Shown: positions 42,231-50,421 of the stretch, piece by piece
Numbering within the stretch: the first letter of the stretch is position 1
How the letters are laid out: each line of letters starts with the position of its first letter
Assembly (NCBI GenBank): GCA_963783945.1
Contig: CAWAPS010000007.1
Coordinates: 620,001-684,000, forward strand
Source: CAWAPS01 sp963783945
Lineage (GTDB): Bacteria; Actinomycetota; Acidimicrobiia; Acidimicrobiales; Palsa-688
Direction: 5' to 3'
DNA length: 64,000 bases
Program-made: the position numbers and the translations under genes
Notes under the pieces: generated by a model
Databases searched by the model: none
What the model was told of the DNA's origin: nothing
The model's input: only the letters and a program-made list of their open reading frames with translations

Positions 42231-43400
42231 CTACCGGGCAGGGGGGACAGGCTCCGGTGGGGGCGGCCCCACGTACCGGGCTGAAGGCCGGATGATCCGG
42301 CGATCGGATGCCTGCTCGGCGATGTTGGCGCACCAGCCGACCATCCGGCTGACCGCGAAGGTCGGCGTGAACATGTCACGAGGAACGCCGCAGCGGTCCA
42401 TGACCACTCCCGCGTAATACTCCACGTTGGCGTACAGAGGGCGGTCGGGCCGGGTCTCGGCCAGCACCGACGTGATCGTCCGCTCGGCGGAAATGGCCAG
42501 GTCCACCAGATCGCCCCCGAGGCCGGTGGCGACCGAGCGGAGCATGACCGAACGTGGGTCCTCGGTGCGGTACACGGCGTGGCCGAAGCCCATGATGCGC
42601 TCTCCCCGGGCGAGCAGGGCCCGGACGTAGGCCTCGGCCCGATCGGGGGTGCCGATGGCGTCCAGGGTGTCGAGGGCGCGGCTCGGAGCTCCGCCGTGTA
42701 GCGGCCCGCTCAGGGCGCCGATGGCTCCGACCACGGCGGCCGCGGCGTCGGCTCCGGTGGACGCGATCACCCGGGCGGTGAAGGTAGAGGAGTTGAATCC
42801 GTGGTCCACGGTCAGGATCAGGTATTGCTCCAGGGCCCGGGCCACGACCGGATCGGGCCGGTTGCCCGTCAGCATCCACAGGTAGTTGGCGGCGTGATCC
42901 AGCTCGGGATCGGGCTCCACCGGAGCGAGGCCGAGGGAAGTTCGGTGGATGGCAGCCACGAGGGTAGGGGTGGCGGCCATGAGCGCGAGCAGGTCGCTCC
43001 TGCGCTCGGCTGGTTCGAGGTCCCAGAGGGGGCGGAAACCTTCCGCCGGGCCAAATGCCGACACCGCCGTGCGCAGGGAGTCGAGCGCACCACCTCGGCC
43101 TGATGGTCCTGGTCCGGCGATCGCGGTCAACAGATCGGCGACAGCACCCGGCACCGTCCGCTTGTGCCGGATCTCGCGGCGGAACGCCTCCACCTCGGGG
43201 CGTCCGGCCGGGAGCGAGCCGTCGAGCAGTAGTTGGGCGACGTCCTCGAAGCTGCGGTGTCGAGCCAGGTCGATGGCCGAGTATTGGCGATAGTGGTAGA
43301 AGCCCTCGAAGCCCTTGACGTCGCCGATCGAGGTGTCGGCGACCGCCACTCCCTTGAGCCCGGGAGGCACCGGCGGGACGGTCATGGCGGTAGGTGTCAT
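42231..43400 (-). CDS. Citrate synthase (actinobacterial type)
   Basis: 389-aa enzyme condensing acetyl-CoA (or propionyl-CoA) with oxaloacetate. Substrate-binding TVDHGFNSSTFTARV, catalytic His in GALSGPLHGGAPS, second catalytic His in MGFGHAVYRTEDPR, and the acidic residue in ANVEYYAGVVMDRCG. All key positions are kept, so it should be active; a 2-methylcitrate synthase is the alternative. Divergent from the HTH-containing homologue at 43445; the two starts are 44 bp apart and share palindromic operators. Confidence 0.92.
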   Translation of the reverse strand: MTPTAMTVPPVPPGLKGVAVADTSIGDVKGFEGFYHYRQYSAIDLARHRSFEDVAQLLLDGSLPAGRPEVEAFRREIRHKRTVPGAVADLLTAIAGPGPSGRGGALDSLRTAVSAFGPAEGFRPLWDLEPAERRSDLLALMAATPTLVAAIHRTSLGLAPVEPDPELDHAANYLWMLTGNRPDPVVARALEQYLILTVDHGFNSSTFTARVIASTGADAAAAVVGAIGALSGPLHGGAPSRALDTLDAIGTPDRAEAYVRALLARGERIMGFGHAVYRTEDPRSVMLRSVATGLGGDLVDLAISAERTITSVLAETRPDRPLYANVEYYAGVVMDRCGVPRDMFTPTFAVSRMVGWCANIAEQASDRRIIRPSARYVGPPPPEPVPPAR

Positions 43401-43409
43401 GCCCTCATA

Positions 43410-43453
43410 TTGACATCCTGATTCATATCGATCAATATTGATCAGTGATCAAT
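43410..43453 (+). promoter_or_regulatory. Promoter and tandem palindromes between citrate synthase genes
   Basis: TTGACA (43410-43415), 17 nt, CAATAT (43433-43438) would start transcription about at the GTG 43445, giving a leaderless mRNA. Overlaid are two perfect palindromes sharing TGATC half-sites: GATCAATATTGATC (43430-43443) and ATTGATCAGTGATCAAT (43437-43453). They cover the start of the HTH gene and lie 30 bp upstream of the divergent synthase. Confidence 0.6.
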
Positions 43454-44692
43454 AGGAGACTGACCACGGATGAGACGGCCCAACGGCTCGGCGTCAAGCC
43501 GTCCACCGTCTACGCCTATGTGAGCCGGGGGCTGCTGCACCCCGAGCGCAGCAGCGCGGGCAGCACTTTCGACCCTCAGGAGGTGGTCCGACTGGCTCGG
43601 TCCGGTCGCCATCCAGGCGGGTCGTCCCGGCCGGCCCGGGACTCAGGTTCCGAGCCCGTGTTCATTACCGAGCTGACGCTTATCGAGGACGGCCGGCTCT
43701 ATTACCGGGGACTGGACGCGGTCGAGCTGAGCCGCAGCCGCCGGTTCGAGCAGGTGGCGGCCTGGCTTTGGAACGGGCGATGGCCGGTCGAGGCCGAAGC
43801 CTGGTCCACCCCGCCTGCTGCCGCAGCGGCGGTTGCCGCGGCCTTGCAGACGGTAGGGGAGCGCGCTTCTCCCTTTGAGCGTTTCATGCTGGCCGTGATG
43901 GCGGTGGGGCTGACCGACGACCTCCGCCACGACCTCAACCCGGGAGCCGTCCCTATAACCGGGTCGAGGCTCCTGTCCGCCCTGGCCGGCGCCTTACCCG
44001 TCGTGACGGCGGGCGGCCTACCGCCGGTGGCCGGGCGGGCCCCGTCCATCAGCGAACGGCTGTGGGCCCGCCTGAGCTCGCTGCCTCCGACTCCAGCCCG
44101 CGTCGCAGTGCTGGATGCCGCTCTCGTTCTGGTGGCGGACCACGAGCTGGCCGCATCCACGCTGGCCGCCCGGGTGGCGGCCGCATTCCGAGCCGACCCT
44201 TATGCCGTCGTATCCACCGGGTTCGGGCCGGCCAGCGGCAGCTGGCACAGCGGTGCTCCCACCGAGGTGGAGTCTTTGCTGGCCGAAGCCTGGTCGGGCG
44301 ATCCGGAGCGGGCCATAGGCGACCGGCTGCGCCGCAGCGGGTCGCGGCTTCATGGCTTCGGGATGCCCCTCTACCCGGGTGGCGACCCCAGGGGCGCCGA
44401 GCTTCTGTCCCGGGTGGGCGAGGCCGGCGGGCCGGCGGCGCGCCTCGCCGCCGTGCAGCGGGTCCTGGATATCGGCGCCGGCCGTGGCTTCCCGCCCCCC
44501 AATGTCGACATGGCCCTGGGGGGCCTGTCGTTCTGCGCCGAGATGGTGCCAGGCGCCGGCCAGGCCATCGCCAGCTTCGGACGGGTGGCGGGCTGGCTGG
44601 CCCACGCCATGGAGGAGTACGCCAACCCCACCCGATTCCGCACCCGCGCCGACTATGTGGGAGCCCGGCCCGCGTCGGGTGCAACCGGATAG
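43445..44692 (+). CDS. HTH-fused citrate synthase-like protein
   Basis: 415-aa fusion: an N-terminal MerR-type helix-turn-helix (TTDETAQRLGVKPSTVYAYVSRGLLHPERS, residues 7-36) and a citrate-synthase domain (about 75-410). In that domain the first catalytic His is kept (SGSWHSGAPTE) and Asp in PPNVDMALGG, but the second, in GFGH-x-VY of active enzymes, is Met (HGFGMPLYPGGDPRG). Catalysis is therefore doubtful, and a metabolite-sensing regulator is plausible. The GTG at 43445 lacks a ribosome site and may be leaderless. The stop lies inside a 22-bp tandem repeat. Confidence 0.88.
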   Translation: MINRRLTTDETAQRLGVKPSTVYAYVSRGLLHPERSSAGSTFDPQEVVRLARSGRHPGGSSRPARDSGSEPVFITELTLIEDGRLYYRGLDAVELSRSRRFEQVAAWLWNGRWPVEAEAWSTPPAAAAAVAAALQTVGERASPFERFMLAVMAVGLTDDLRHDLNPGAVPITGSRLLSALAGALPVVTAGGLPPVAGRAPSISERLWARLSSLPPTPARVAVLDAALVLVADHELAASTLAARVAAAFRADPYAVVSTGFGPASGSWHSGAPTEVESLLAEAWSGDPERAIGDRLRRSGSRLHGFGMPLYPGGDPRGAELLSRVGEAGGPAARLAAVQRVLDIGAGRGFPPPNVDMALGGLSFCAEMVPGAGQAIASFGRVAGWLAHAMEEYANPTRFRTRADYVGARPASGATG

Positions 44693-44744
44693 AGAGCCGG
44701 GTGCACCCGGATAGAGAGCCGGATGGACCCCGATAGAGGCCCGC
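44679..44744. repeat. Three 22-bp tandem repeats at gene end
   Basis: Two near-identical 22-bp units (44679-44700 and 44701-44722, one mismatch; each contains CCGGATAGAGAGCCGG) and a third decayed unit (44723-44744). The first unit contains the stop codon of the HTH-citrate synthase gene, and each repeat offers a TAG in that frame or near it. CCGG...CCGG ends could form small hairpins; a terminator role is possible. Confidence 0.55.
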
Positions 44745-44755
44745 CGGCGGGGACG

Positions 44756-45853
44756 CTACCGGCCTGGCTGGTCGACGGGGGCCGCAGGGTCGACGGGGGT
44801 GGCGCTTGCCGTCGGATCTGCCGGTAGCGCCGGCTCGCTGGAAACGCCTGGCTCGGTCGAGGCCACCGGCTCGGTCGATGACGCTGACCCGGTCGAGGCC
44901 ACTGACGCGGCACCGGCGCTGTCGCCGGCGTCGGGCTCGGACCCCGCCAGCGTCGCGGCGTCCTCGGACGGCTCCGCCGAATCGGGCCGCATGCCGGAAC
45001 CTCCGACCGTCGCCGGCAGCGGATCCCCGGCCCGCTCGTCGCCCGGCCTGGCCCGGCCCATGGTCAGGAGGATGATGGTGGAGACGGCGAAGACCACGAT
45101 GCTGGTCCAGTCGTTGAGTCGCAACCCCAGCCAGCGGTGGGCGTCGTCGATCCTCAGGTATTCCACCCAGAACCGCCCGAAGGTGTAGAACGACGCGTAC
45201 GCCGCGATCAGATACCCGCGCTTGATCCGGAAGCGGCGTTCGACCCAGATCACCAGGCCGAGAACTATGAGATCCCAGATGCACTCGTAGAGGAACGTCG
45301 GCTGGAACGTGGTGTAGTGCTGGTACCGGGCCGGCAGCTGGGCCCTGGCGGCCGGGTCGATCTTGACCGCCCAGGGCAGGGTGGACGGCCGGCCGAACAG
45401 CTCCTGGTTGAAGTAGTTGCCCCAGCGCCCGATGGCCTGGGCCAGGGCAAATGCCGGGGCGACGCAGTCGAGCAGGGGACGGATGGGCAACCGGGCCCGG
45501 TGGGCACCGACGGCACCGAGGGCGATACCGCCGACCACCCCACCCCATATGCCGAGGCCCCCCCGCCAGATCTCGATGGCCCACACGGGGTGCCCCTGGG
45601 TGTCGACCTGCCAGCTGGTGATGAGGCTGTAGAGGCGGGCCCCGATGAGGCCGCCCGGCACCCCCCAGAGCGCCAGCGCGGCCATGGTGCCGGGCTTGCC
45701 CCCGATCTTCTGCCAGCGCCGCTGGGAGAGCCAGACCGCCGCCGCGATCCCGCAGGCGATGAGCAGCCCATACACGTGGAGGCGGAGGGGCCCGAGGCTG
45801 ATCCCGTTGGAGGGGGGGCTCGGTATGTACGACAGGACGGACGGCGCAATCAC
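44756..45853 (-). CDS. lgt: Prolipoprotein diacylglyceryl transferase
   Basis: 365-aa integral membrane enzyme that moves diacylglycerol from phosphatidylglycerol to the lipobox Cys of prolipoproteins. Seven hydrophobic helices; GLGIWGGVVGGIALG, the signature AQAIGRWGNYFNQELFG (with the essential Arg and Asn), and FLYECIWDL. Actinobacterial features are the IWGG in place of HGG and a long Ala/Pro/Ser/Thr-rich cytoplasmic tail of about 85 residues. Start ATG 45853. Tail-to-tail with the HTH-citrate synthase gene; its start lies about 70 bp from tRNA-Val on the other strand. Confidence 0.95.
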   Translation of the reverse strand: MIAPSVLSYIPSPPSNGISLGPLRLHVYGLLIACGIAAAVWLSQRRWQKIGGKPGTMAALALWGVPGGLIGARLYSLITSWQVDTQGHPVWAIEIWRGGLGIWGGVVGGIALGAVGAHRARLPIRPLLDCVAPAFALAQAIGRWGNYFNQELFGRPSTLPWAVKIDPAARAQLPARYQHYTTFQPTFLYECIWDLIVLGLVIWVERRFRIKRGYLIAAYASFYTFGRFWVEYLRIDDAHRWLGLRLNDWTSIVVFAVSTIILLTMGRARPGDERAGDPLPATVGGSGMRPDSAEPSEDAATLAGSEPDAGDSAGAASVASTGSASSTEPVASTEPGVSSEPALPADPTASATPVDPAAPVDQPGR

Positions 45854-45926
45854 CGTGTGTCAGCGTAGATCGGCGTTTCTCTCCAGACAGCCCGGCCCCG
45901 CCGTGGTAGCGTCCAGACCTCGTTCC

Positions 45927-46003
45927 GGGCGCATAGCTCAGTTGGTTAGAGCGCATGCATGACGCGCATGAGGCCGAGGGTTCGAATCCCTGTGCGCCCA
46001 CCA
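45927..46003 (+). tRNA. tRNA-Val (GAC anticodon), integration target
   Basis: Cloverleaf folds by hand: acceptor GGGCGCA/TGCGCCC, D arm GCTC/GAGC, anticodon stem CATGC/GCATG with loop ATGACGC (GAC at 45961-45963), T loop TTCGAAT and encoded CCA (46001-46003). The T stem GAGGG/CCCTG has one mismatch (G49-G65). The 3' half from 45956 is repeated at 53410, marking it as the attachment site of the element to its right, which restores a complete tRNA. Confidence 0.88.
45956..46002 (+). repeat. attL direct repeat
   Basis: 47-bp copy of the attachment core, from the anticodon stem of tRNA-Val to its CC end (begins TGCATGACGCGCATGAGG). It matches attR at 44 of 47 positions; the three differences lie in the variable loop and T stem (CCGA here, TCCT at attR). 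Confidence 0.85.
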
Positions 46004-46062
46004 TAAAAAGTCCTGGTCAGAAGGGGTGGCCGGAAGCGTTTGATGGTTTCGAGAGGTCCGAA

Positions 46063-46092
46063 TGGGAGCCAAGGTGGGAGCCATTGGCTCCC
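46063..46092. promoter_or_regulatory. Left integrase arm-type sites
   Basis: TGGGAGCCA occurs at 46063-46071 and 46075-46083 (12 bp apart) followed by an inverted TGGCTCCC (46085-46092). The same 9-mer is repeated four times near the right end of the element. Location just inside attL and helical spacing suggest arm-type binding sites of the integrase. Confidence 0.6.
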
Positions 46093-46188
46093 GAAGGCGC
46101 GCCCGTAGGTCGGTACACTGGCGCGGGACGGCCCCGCGTAGCGGTAACTACCGGGGCCACGGCCAGCACCTAACAGGGAGGTACCGAC

Positions 46189-47351
46189 ATGAGCCAAGCT
46201 ACCCGCCGGCGGGGGAGACGGTTCGACGGGGAGGGGTCCGTCTACCAAGACGGGGAATGGTGGCGCGCCGCCCTCCGGCTCGGAGACGGTCGGCGCATCC
46301 GTCGCCGCGCCGCGAGCGAGAAGGAAGCATACGAGTTGCTCAACGAGATGCGGACGGCTCACGGCATGGGGCTCCCCGCCGGCTCGGGGGACCAAGTAAG
46401 TACCTTCCTGGAGTGGTGGCTCGACATGCAATCCGCCAAGGTCGGCACGGACGACCAGGACATGAGCGTCAATACCCTCACGCAATTACCGGTGGGCTCT
46501 GGCGCCGGTCGTCAGCGCGCTTGGTTCGCCTGCCGGCTGCGCGAGCTGGAGCCCGAAGACGTCGAGCGGCTCCTCGCCCGCTTGGCTCGGGAGGGCAAGG
46601 CGCGCCGGAGCGTCGTCCGGGTCCGGACGGTCCTCGGTCAAGCGCTCGATACCGCCCAGCGCCGGGGCAAGGTCAGCCGCAACGTGGCCCGGCTGGCGGA
46701 GATGCCCAAGACGGCGCCGCCGGCGGAGAAGCGGTCGCTCACGGTCGAGCAAGCATCCTGCCTGCTTGATGTCGCCAAGGGGGACCCGGCGGAAGGGTTC
46801 ATCATCACCGGGCTCATGCTCGGGCTGCGTCCCGGCGAGCTTCTCGGGCTGCGATGGGAGAACGTGGACCTTGACGCGGCCACGTTGGTCGTGGACGGCT
46901 CTCTCAAGCGGGAGGGCTCCCAGCTCCGGCTAGGCGACGTCAAGCGGGGGATACGGGCGTCCCGGCGCCGCCTGGACCTGCCGCAGCCGGTCGTAACGGC
47001 CGCTACGCGGCCCACCGGGCGCGCCAGCTAGAAGAGCGGATGAAAGCCGGACCGGAGTGGCAGGACCTCGGCTTGGTCTTCGCCAGCGTGCTCGGCACGC
47101 CCATCGCCCCGTCGAATATGAACCGGCGTCTAGCGCTGGTGACGGACCGGGCCGGCATCGGGCACTGGTCGATAACGGAACTATCCCGGCACTCGGCCGC
47201 GTCGCTCATGTCCGCGGCCGGCGTCCCCTTGGAGGTCATCGCGGACGTGCTCGGCCACTCCTCCACCCGGATGCTGGAGAAGCACTACCGCCACCAAGTC
47301 AAGCCAAGCATTGACGCTCACGTCGCAGTGATGGACGGGCTATTCGGATAG
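46189..47351 (+). pseudogene. int: Tyrosine recombinase (phage integrase), frameshifted
   Basis: Reads as a 380-residue integrase only across frames. N-terminal arm-binding SEKEAYELLNEMRTAHGMGL; SAM-like core RLRELEPEDVERLLARLAREG; catalytic domain TGLMLGLRPGELLGLRWENVDLD (first Arg); after a lost base near 47005, QLEERMKAGPEWQDLGLVFAS, RHSAASLMSAAGVPLEVIADVLGHSS, and the nucleophile Tyr in MLEKHYRHQV. In addition 46490-46545 is read out of frame (the proper frame gives NYRWALAPVVSALGS), so two compensating shifts flank it. GGGAGG precedes the ATG. It would have inserted the element at tRNA-Val; now probably inactive, or affected by sequencing errors. Confidence 0.85.
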
Positions 47352-47451
47352 CCAGGTGACGCGGAGACCTTCCGAAAAGCCCGCACCTTTCTAACGGGAC
47401 CCTTTTGAGAATGCCGTACCGGGGCGGTCAGAGCGTTTGACTCCGGTTGGA

Positions 47452-48054
47452 TTAGGACCGCTTGCCCCAACGCTCTTGCTCCCGCCGGAGGCTCTCCGCT
47501 GCGTGGCCCAACAGATATGCAGCCCGCTCGGGGGTCGCCATCTGACCCGGTGGCGTCGGGGCCGGCGGATGGTCGTAGTCCCACTCTGCCTCGGGCCCGG
47601 GCTCGGGCGGGCTCGCTCCCCGGAGAAGCCGGAGCTGTTCACGACGTCTTGCTCTCATGGCGTCGAGCTGCGGACTGGCGGTCGCGACGATGGTGTCAAG
47701 CCAAGCTCTCGGTACAGCTTGACGGCGCGGTCTTCGACGTCCCGCAAGAGGAAGTGAACCGGGTTCCGGCGCTCGGTCCCTTGGTGGTCCCTCTGGAGCG
47801 GAGCCTTGCGCATTTCCTCCCGGTAGAGGTCCGCGCGGGGACAGGTTGTCGGCAAGCTGCGCCAAGAGGAAGGAATCGGCCAGTCGAAGGTGCGGAGCCA
47901 TAGCGGTGAGGTCCGAGAAATAGTCAGCTCCGAGGGCATCGAGCCACTCGGGCGGAGACGGTCGGTCACCCGCAGCGGCTACCGGTCGGCGCGGCGGCAG
48001 ACCCTTCAGCGCCCGGACGTTATCCGGCTCCGGCAACGGTCCTCGACGTCCCAT
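47452..48054 (-). pseudogene. Phage terminase small subunit, P27 family, frameshifted
   Basis: The N-terminus GRRGPLPEPDNVRALKGLPPRRP and PPEWLDALGADYF fit P27-family small terminases, which recognise packaging sites. From about 47845 to 47690 the correct reading is one frame over (ADLYREEMRKAPLQRDHQGT, VHFLLRDVEDRAVKLYRELGL), after which the original frame resumes (QLDAMRARRREQLRLLRG). Two compensating single-base shifts therefore interrupt it. It lies downstream of the capsid gene and converges on the integrase. No large terminase gene follows. Confidence 0.75.
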
Positions 48055-48249
48055 GAGCCTCGATTATGGCGCTTTCCACTATCGCAGCGGAACCTCCGAA
48101 GGCTCACGTCAGTAGCACGACCCGCTCGGCGGACAAAAGGGACAAAAGGGGTGGGGTGCCAGGGTGGTACCGGGTCCTCGGAAGTCTCCTATTTGCCCCG
48201 TAGGAGCATCTCACTGCCCCGGCTAAACCTCCGGGGGGCCGGGAGCCCC

Positions 48250-49113
48250 CTAGTTGCCCTTGGAGGTCTTGCTAGCGCTCTGGCTGGCTTCGGTGGTCGC
48301 CAATGGTGGGGCGGCGGTGATGGTCAGCTTGCGGATGGACTTGGCCGGAGCCGGGATGCCTGCCGCTACTCGGGCTTTGACTCGGAGCGTTGCGGCATCC
48401 TTCTCAAATGCGTAGTCGTTGCTGACGGCAACCTCGGAGTCCCTGCCGTTGACGACAAGGAAGCAACGGGTCGAGTCATAGACCAACGGGGTCGCCAATG
48501 CCGGGACGACAACGGCTCGGAGCCCTACCGCGGTAGCAAAGCCGCTCGGGTAGAACAAGCCGGTCGCTCCCGCCTTGGCATTCTCCGCGGCCAGGGTTGA
48601 ACCGCTAACCGCCAACGTATCCGGAGTCCCTCCGGCATCCCCAATCTCTCCCATTGCCGTTGCTACTCCGGTCAAGAGGTCGGGAGCATCGACGTTGGGC
48701 GCGGCAGGAACTACCCCATCCGGTTGCGGAAATCCCGTCCCGTTGAGTAAGCCAAGGTCGAGGTCCCTGCTCAAGCTGTCGGCCAGGAGCGTAGAGAGGC
48801 TATTGGTGAGATTGACCTCCGAATCGGTGACGGCTTCGTTGCTCACCATGACCAATCCGGCCAGCTTGGCAACGGCCACAATGACCGTGCCGTCTTGCAA
48901 ATCGACCTCGGGGATCAAGCCGAGTTCCGGCAACGAAGCGAACCCCGTAGGCGATGCCGTAGGCCAGGCAATCGACCTCCGTGTGGTCGGCATCCTGGTG
49001 AGAATCTTAGCAAACGGAGCCCCGTCCACTAGGAGATTGATTATTTGGGCTTGGACTTGCGGAGGAAAGAGGACTCCGCCGAAGTCTGCGGTCGTTAGAC
49101 CTAGGTCGGACAT
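48250..49113 (-). CDS. Phage major capsid protein (HK97 fold)
   Basis: 287-aa protein with the HK97-type layout: an A-domain/E-loop region MPTTRRSIAWPTASPTGFAS, EVDLQDGTVIVAVAKLAGLVMVSNEAV (P-domain strand with the conserved K.a....vs.E...DS), a long spine helix LTNSLSTLLADSLSRDLDLGLLNGTG, and C-terminal YDSTRCFLVVNGRDSEVAVSNDYAFEKD...RVKARVAAGI. No N-terminal scaffold (delta) domain and no linked protease gene. GAGG 6 nt before the ATG. It is the only intact protein-coding gene of normal length in the element. An encapsulin-like shell is less likely, given the neighbouring terminase. Confidence 0.85.
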   Translation of the reverse strand: MSDLGLTTADFGGVLFPPQVQAQIINLLVDGAPFAKILTRMPTTRRSIAWPTASPTGFASLPELGLIPEVDLQDGTVIVAVAKLAGLVMVSNEAVTDSEVNLTNSLSTLLADSLSRDLDLGLLNGTGFPQPDGVVPAAPNVDAPDLLTGVATAMGEIGDAGGTPDTLAVSGSTLAAENAKAGATGLFYPSGFATAVGLRAVVVPALATPLVYDSTRCFLVVNGRDSEVAVSNDYAFEKDAATLRVKARVAAGIPAPAKSIRKLTITAAPPLATTEASQSASKTSKGN

Positions 49114-49209
49114 GATTACCTCGATGAGCGGAAGGAAGGATTGAAGCTCCGGACCCGTAGCCCGGCCCCGCGATCAAGGTGCTCGACCTCGCCCTACCGG
49201 CCCAGAGTA

Positions 49210-49720
49210 TTACATCCATCCCCGCTCGCGGGCAACGTCCCAATAGCAATAGGGGACGCCAACGGTCGGCAACCGGCCAACGGAGCGCTCGACGGTCATG
49301 CTCATGGGGACGCCATCGACGTCGAGGGGAGAGGTCAACCATTCAACCTCGACCTCGACCGCGGTCCGGGTAACCGGGTCGATGCCGTAATGCTGCATCA
49401 AATACTTCCGGCGATGCTCGGGATGATTGCCAAGCCATTTAGGCAGGACCCATGGTCCGGTTTGCTGGTCCCGAAGCAAATAGCAAGTCCCGCACGCATA
49501 AGCCGTTTCGGTCAAGTGATGCTTCCGGCGTGGTTATTGGTCCGGAGGCAAATGGCGCAAAAGCAGTTGGCCGGTCGGTGTGTCCGCAATCGAGGTCCCC
49601 GGCCAGGATGCGGCTCCGGCCCGTACCCTCGACCTCGGTCCGCTCGATGAGCCCACCTTCATTCAAGGTGCGGCGGAAACGCTCAAGGCCGGATAGCTCC
49701 GGCTCGAAGAGGTCACTCAT
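49210..49720 (-). pseudogene. Cys-rich protein, apparently frameshifted
   Basis: Begins with a strong AAGGAGG 6 nt before ATG 49720 (MSDLFEPELSGLERFRRTLN, then a LDCGH motif). The frame then loses sense; a shifted frame supplies NCFCAICLRTNNHAGS and a third frame ETAYACGTCYLLRDQQTGPWVLPKWLGNHPEHR down to 49210. Read together, these give paired CxxC motifs like a zinc ribbon. I do not recognise the family. It lies between the methylase-like and capsid genes, overlapping the former. Confidence 0.45.
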
Positions 49721-50355
49721 GTCTCTCCTCCTTTGGTCCGGTCGCCACGATGACGACCTCGAAAGCTGCGCGCTTCTCGGCGTTGGCAAGTCCCCGGTAG
49801 CGCCGCGTGATGCGCCGGGATGGTCTCCTCGATGCGGTAGCCCCGCTCGGCCAGTAGGCCAATCCAACCGGCTTCGATGGGCTCGTCCACGTTCAAGATG
49901 ACCCGCGGGCCCCAGTTCCGGACGGCTTCCCGGTGACGTTGCCAGTAGCCGTCGGCACGGCTCGGACGTCCTGTCACCCGGGCCAGATTGTCCGGGTGCA
50001 AGGCCCGACCCAAGGAGATGGCGTAATCGCGGCGTCCCTTGGTCTTGGTGCGCGGCGTCACCCCGTTGGGGTAGTCGGCCAGCCGCTTGTTGAGATAGAC
50101 GGGTGACGTGACCACGGTGAAGGGCGCCGGCGGATAGCTGGCGGCATCTCGGGCGTCAGCTACCCGGACTCGGGCATCCGCACCCGGCCACGCTTCGATA
50201 TCGGCACCGGTGAAGGTGGCGCCCACCGCATCGCAGAGCTTTGCTAGGCGCAGCCCCGGCCCCGCGAAGGGGTCGTGCACGTGCTCGTCGGCGAGGATGA
50301 GCTTTTCGAGGACCTCAAGGACCTCCGGGCGACAGATTTGCGCCGGGTGCGTCAT
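49717..50355 (-). pseudogene. DNA methylase-like protein, 3' frameshift
   Basis: Class I SAM methyltransferase pieces: VHDPFAGPGLRLAKLCD (DPFxGxG, SAM-binding motif I) and VTSPVYLNKRLADYPNG (motif IV, where S/TPPY is altered to TSPVY). ATG 50355 with GAGGAGGG upstream is preferred over a TTG at 50388. Near 49795 the frame slips: the expected C-terminus GLANAEKRAAFEVVIVATGPKEER lies one frame over and would end at the next gene's start as an overlapping stop. Modified motif IV and the slip make activity uncertain. Confidence 0.65.
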
Positions 50356-50382
50356 CGGCCCCGCCCTCCTCGATATCCCCTC

Positions 50383-50406
50383 GTGCAACCGTGCAACCGT
50401 GCAACC
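50383..50406. repeat. GTGCAACC iteron-like repeats
   Basis: Three exact head-to-tail copies of GTGCAACC (50383-50406). Related copies recur inside the primase region: GCAACC-GTGCAACC at 50478-50491, and GGTTGCAC/GGTTGCGC at 51617-51635 and near 51510. They could be iterons for element replication or sites for the HTH encoded just upstream. Confidence 0.5.
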
Positions 50407-50421
50407 GGTCGCCCTCGTGGG

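Noticed and set aside
46107..46118. TCGGTACAC near the integrase, resembling half of operators B-D
   Set aside because: Only one half-site, no symmetric partner, and it lies in the mobile element away from the catabolic genes.
50383..50406. Tandem repeats considered as a CRISPR array
   Set aside because: Units are 8 bp without spacers, and no cas gene is present.
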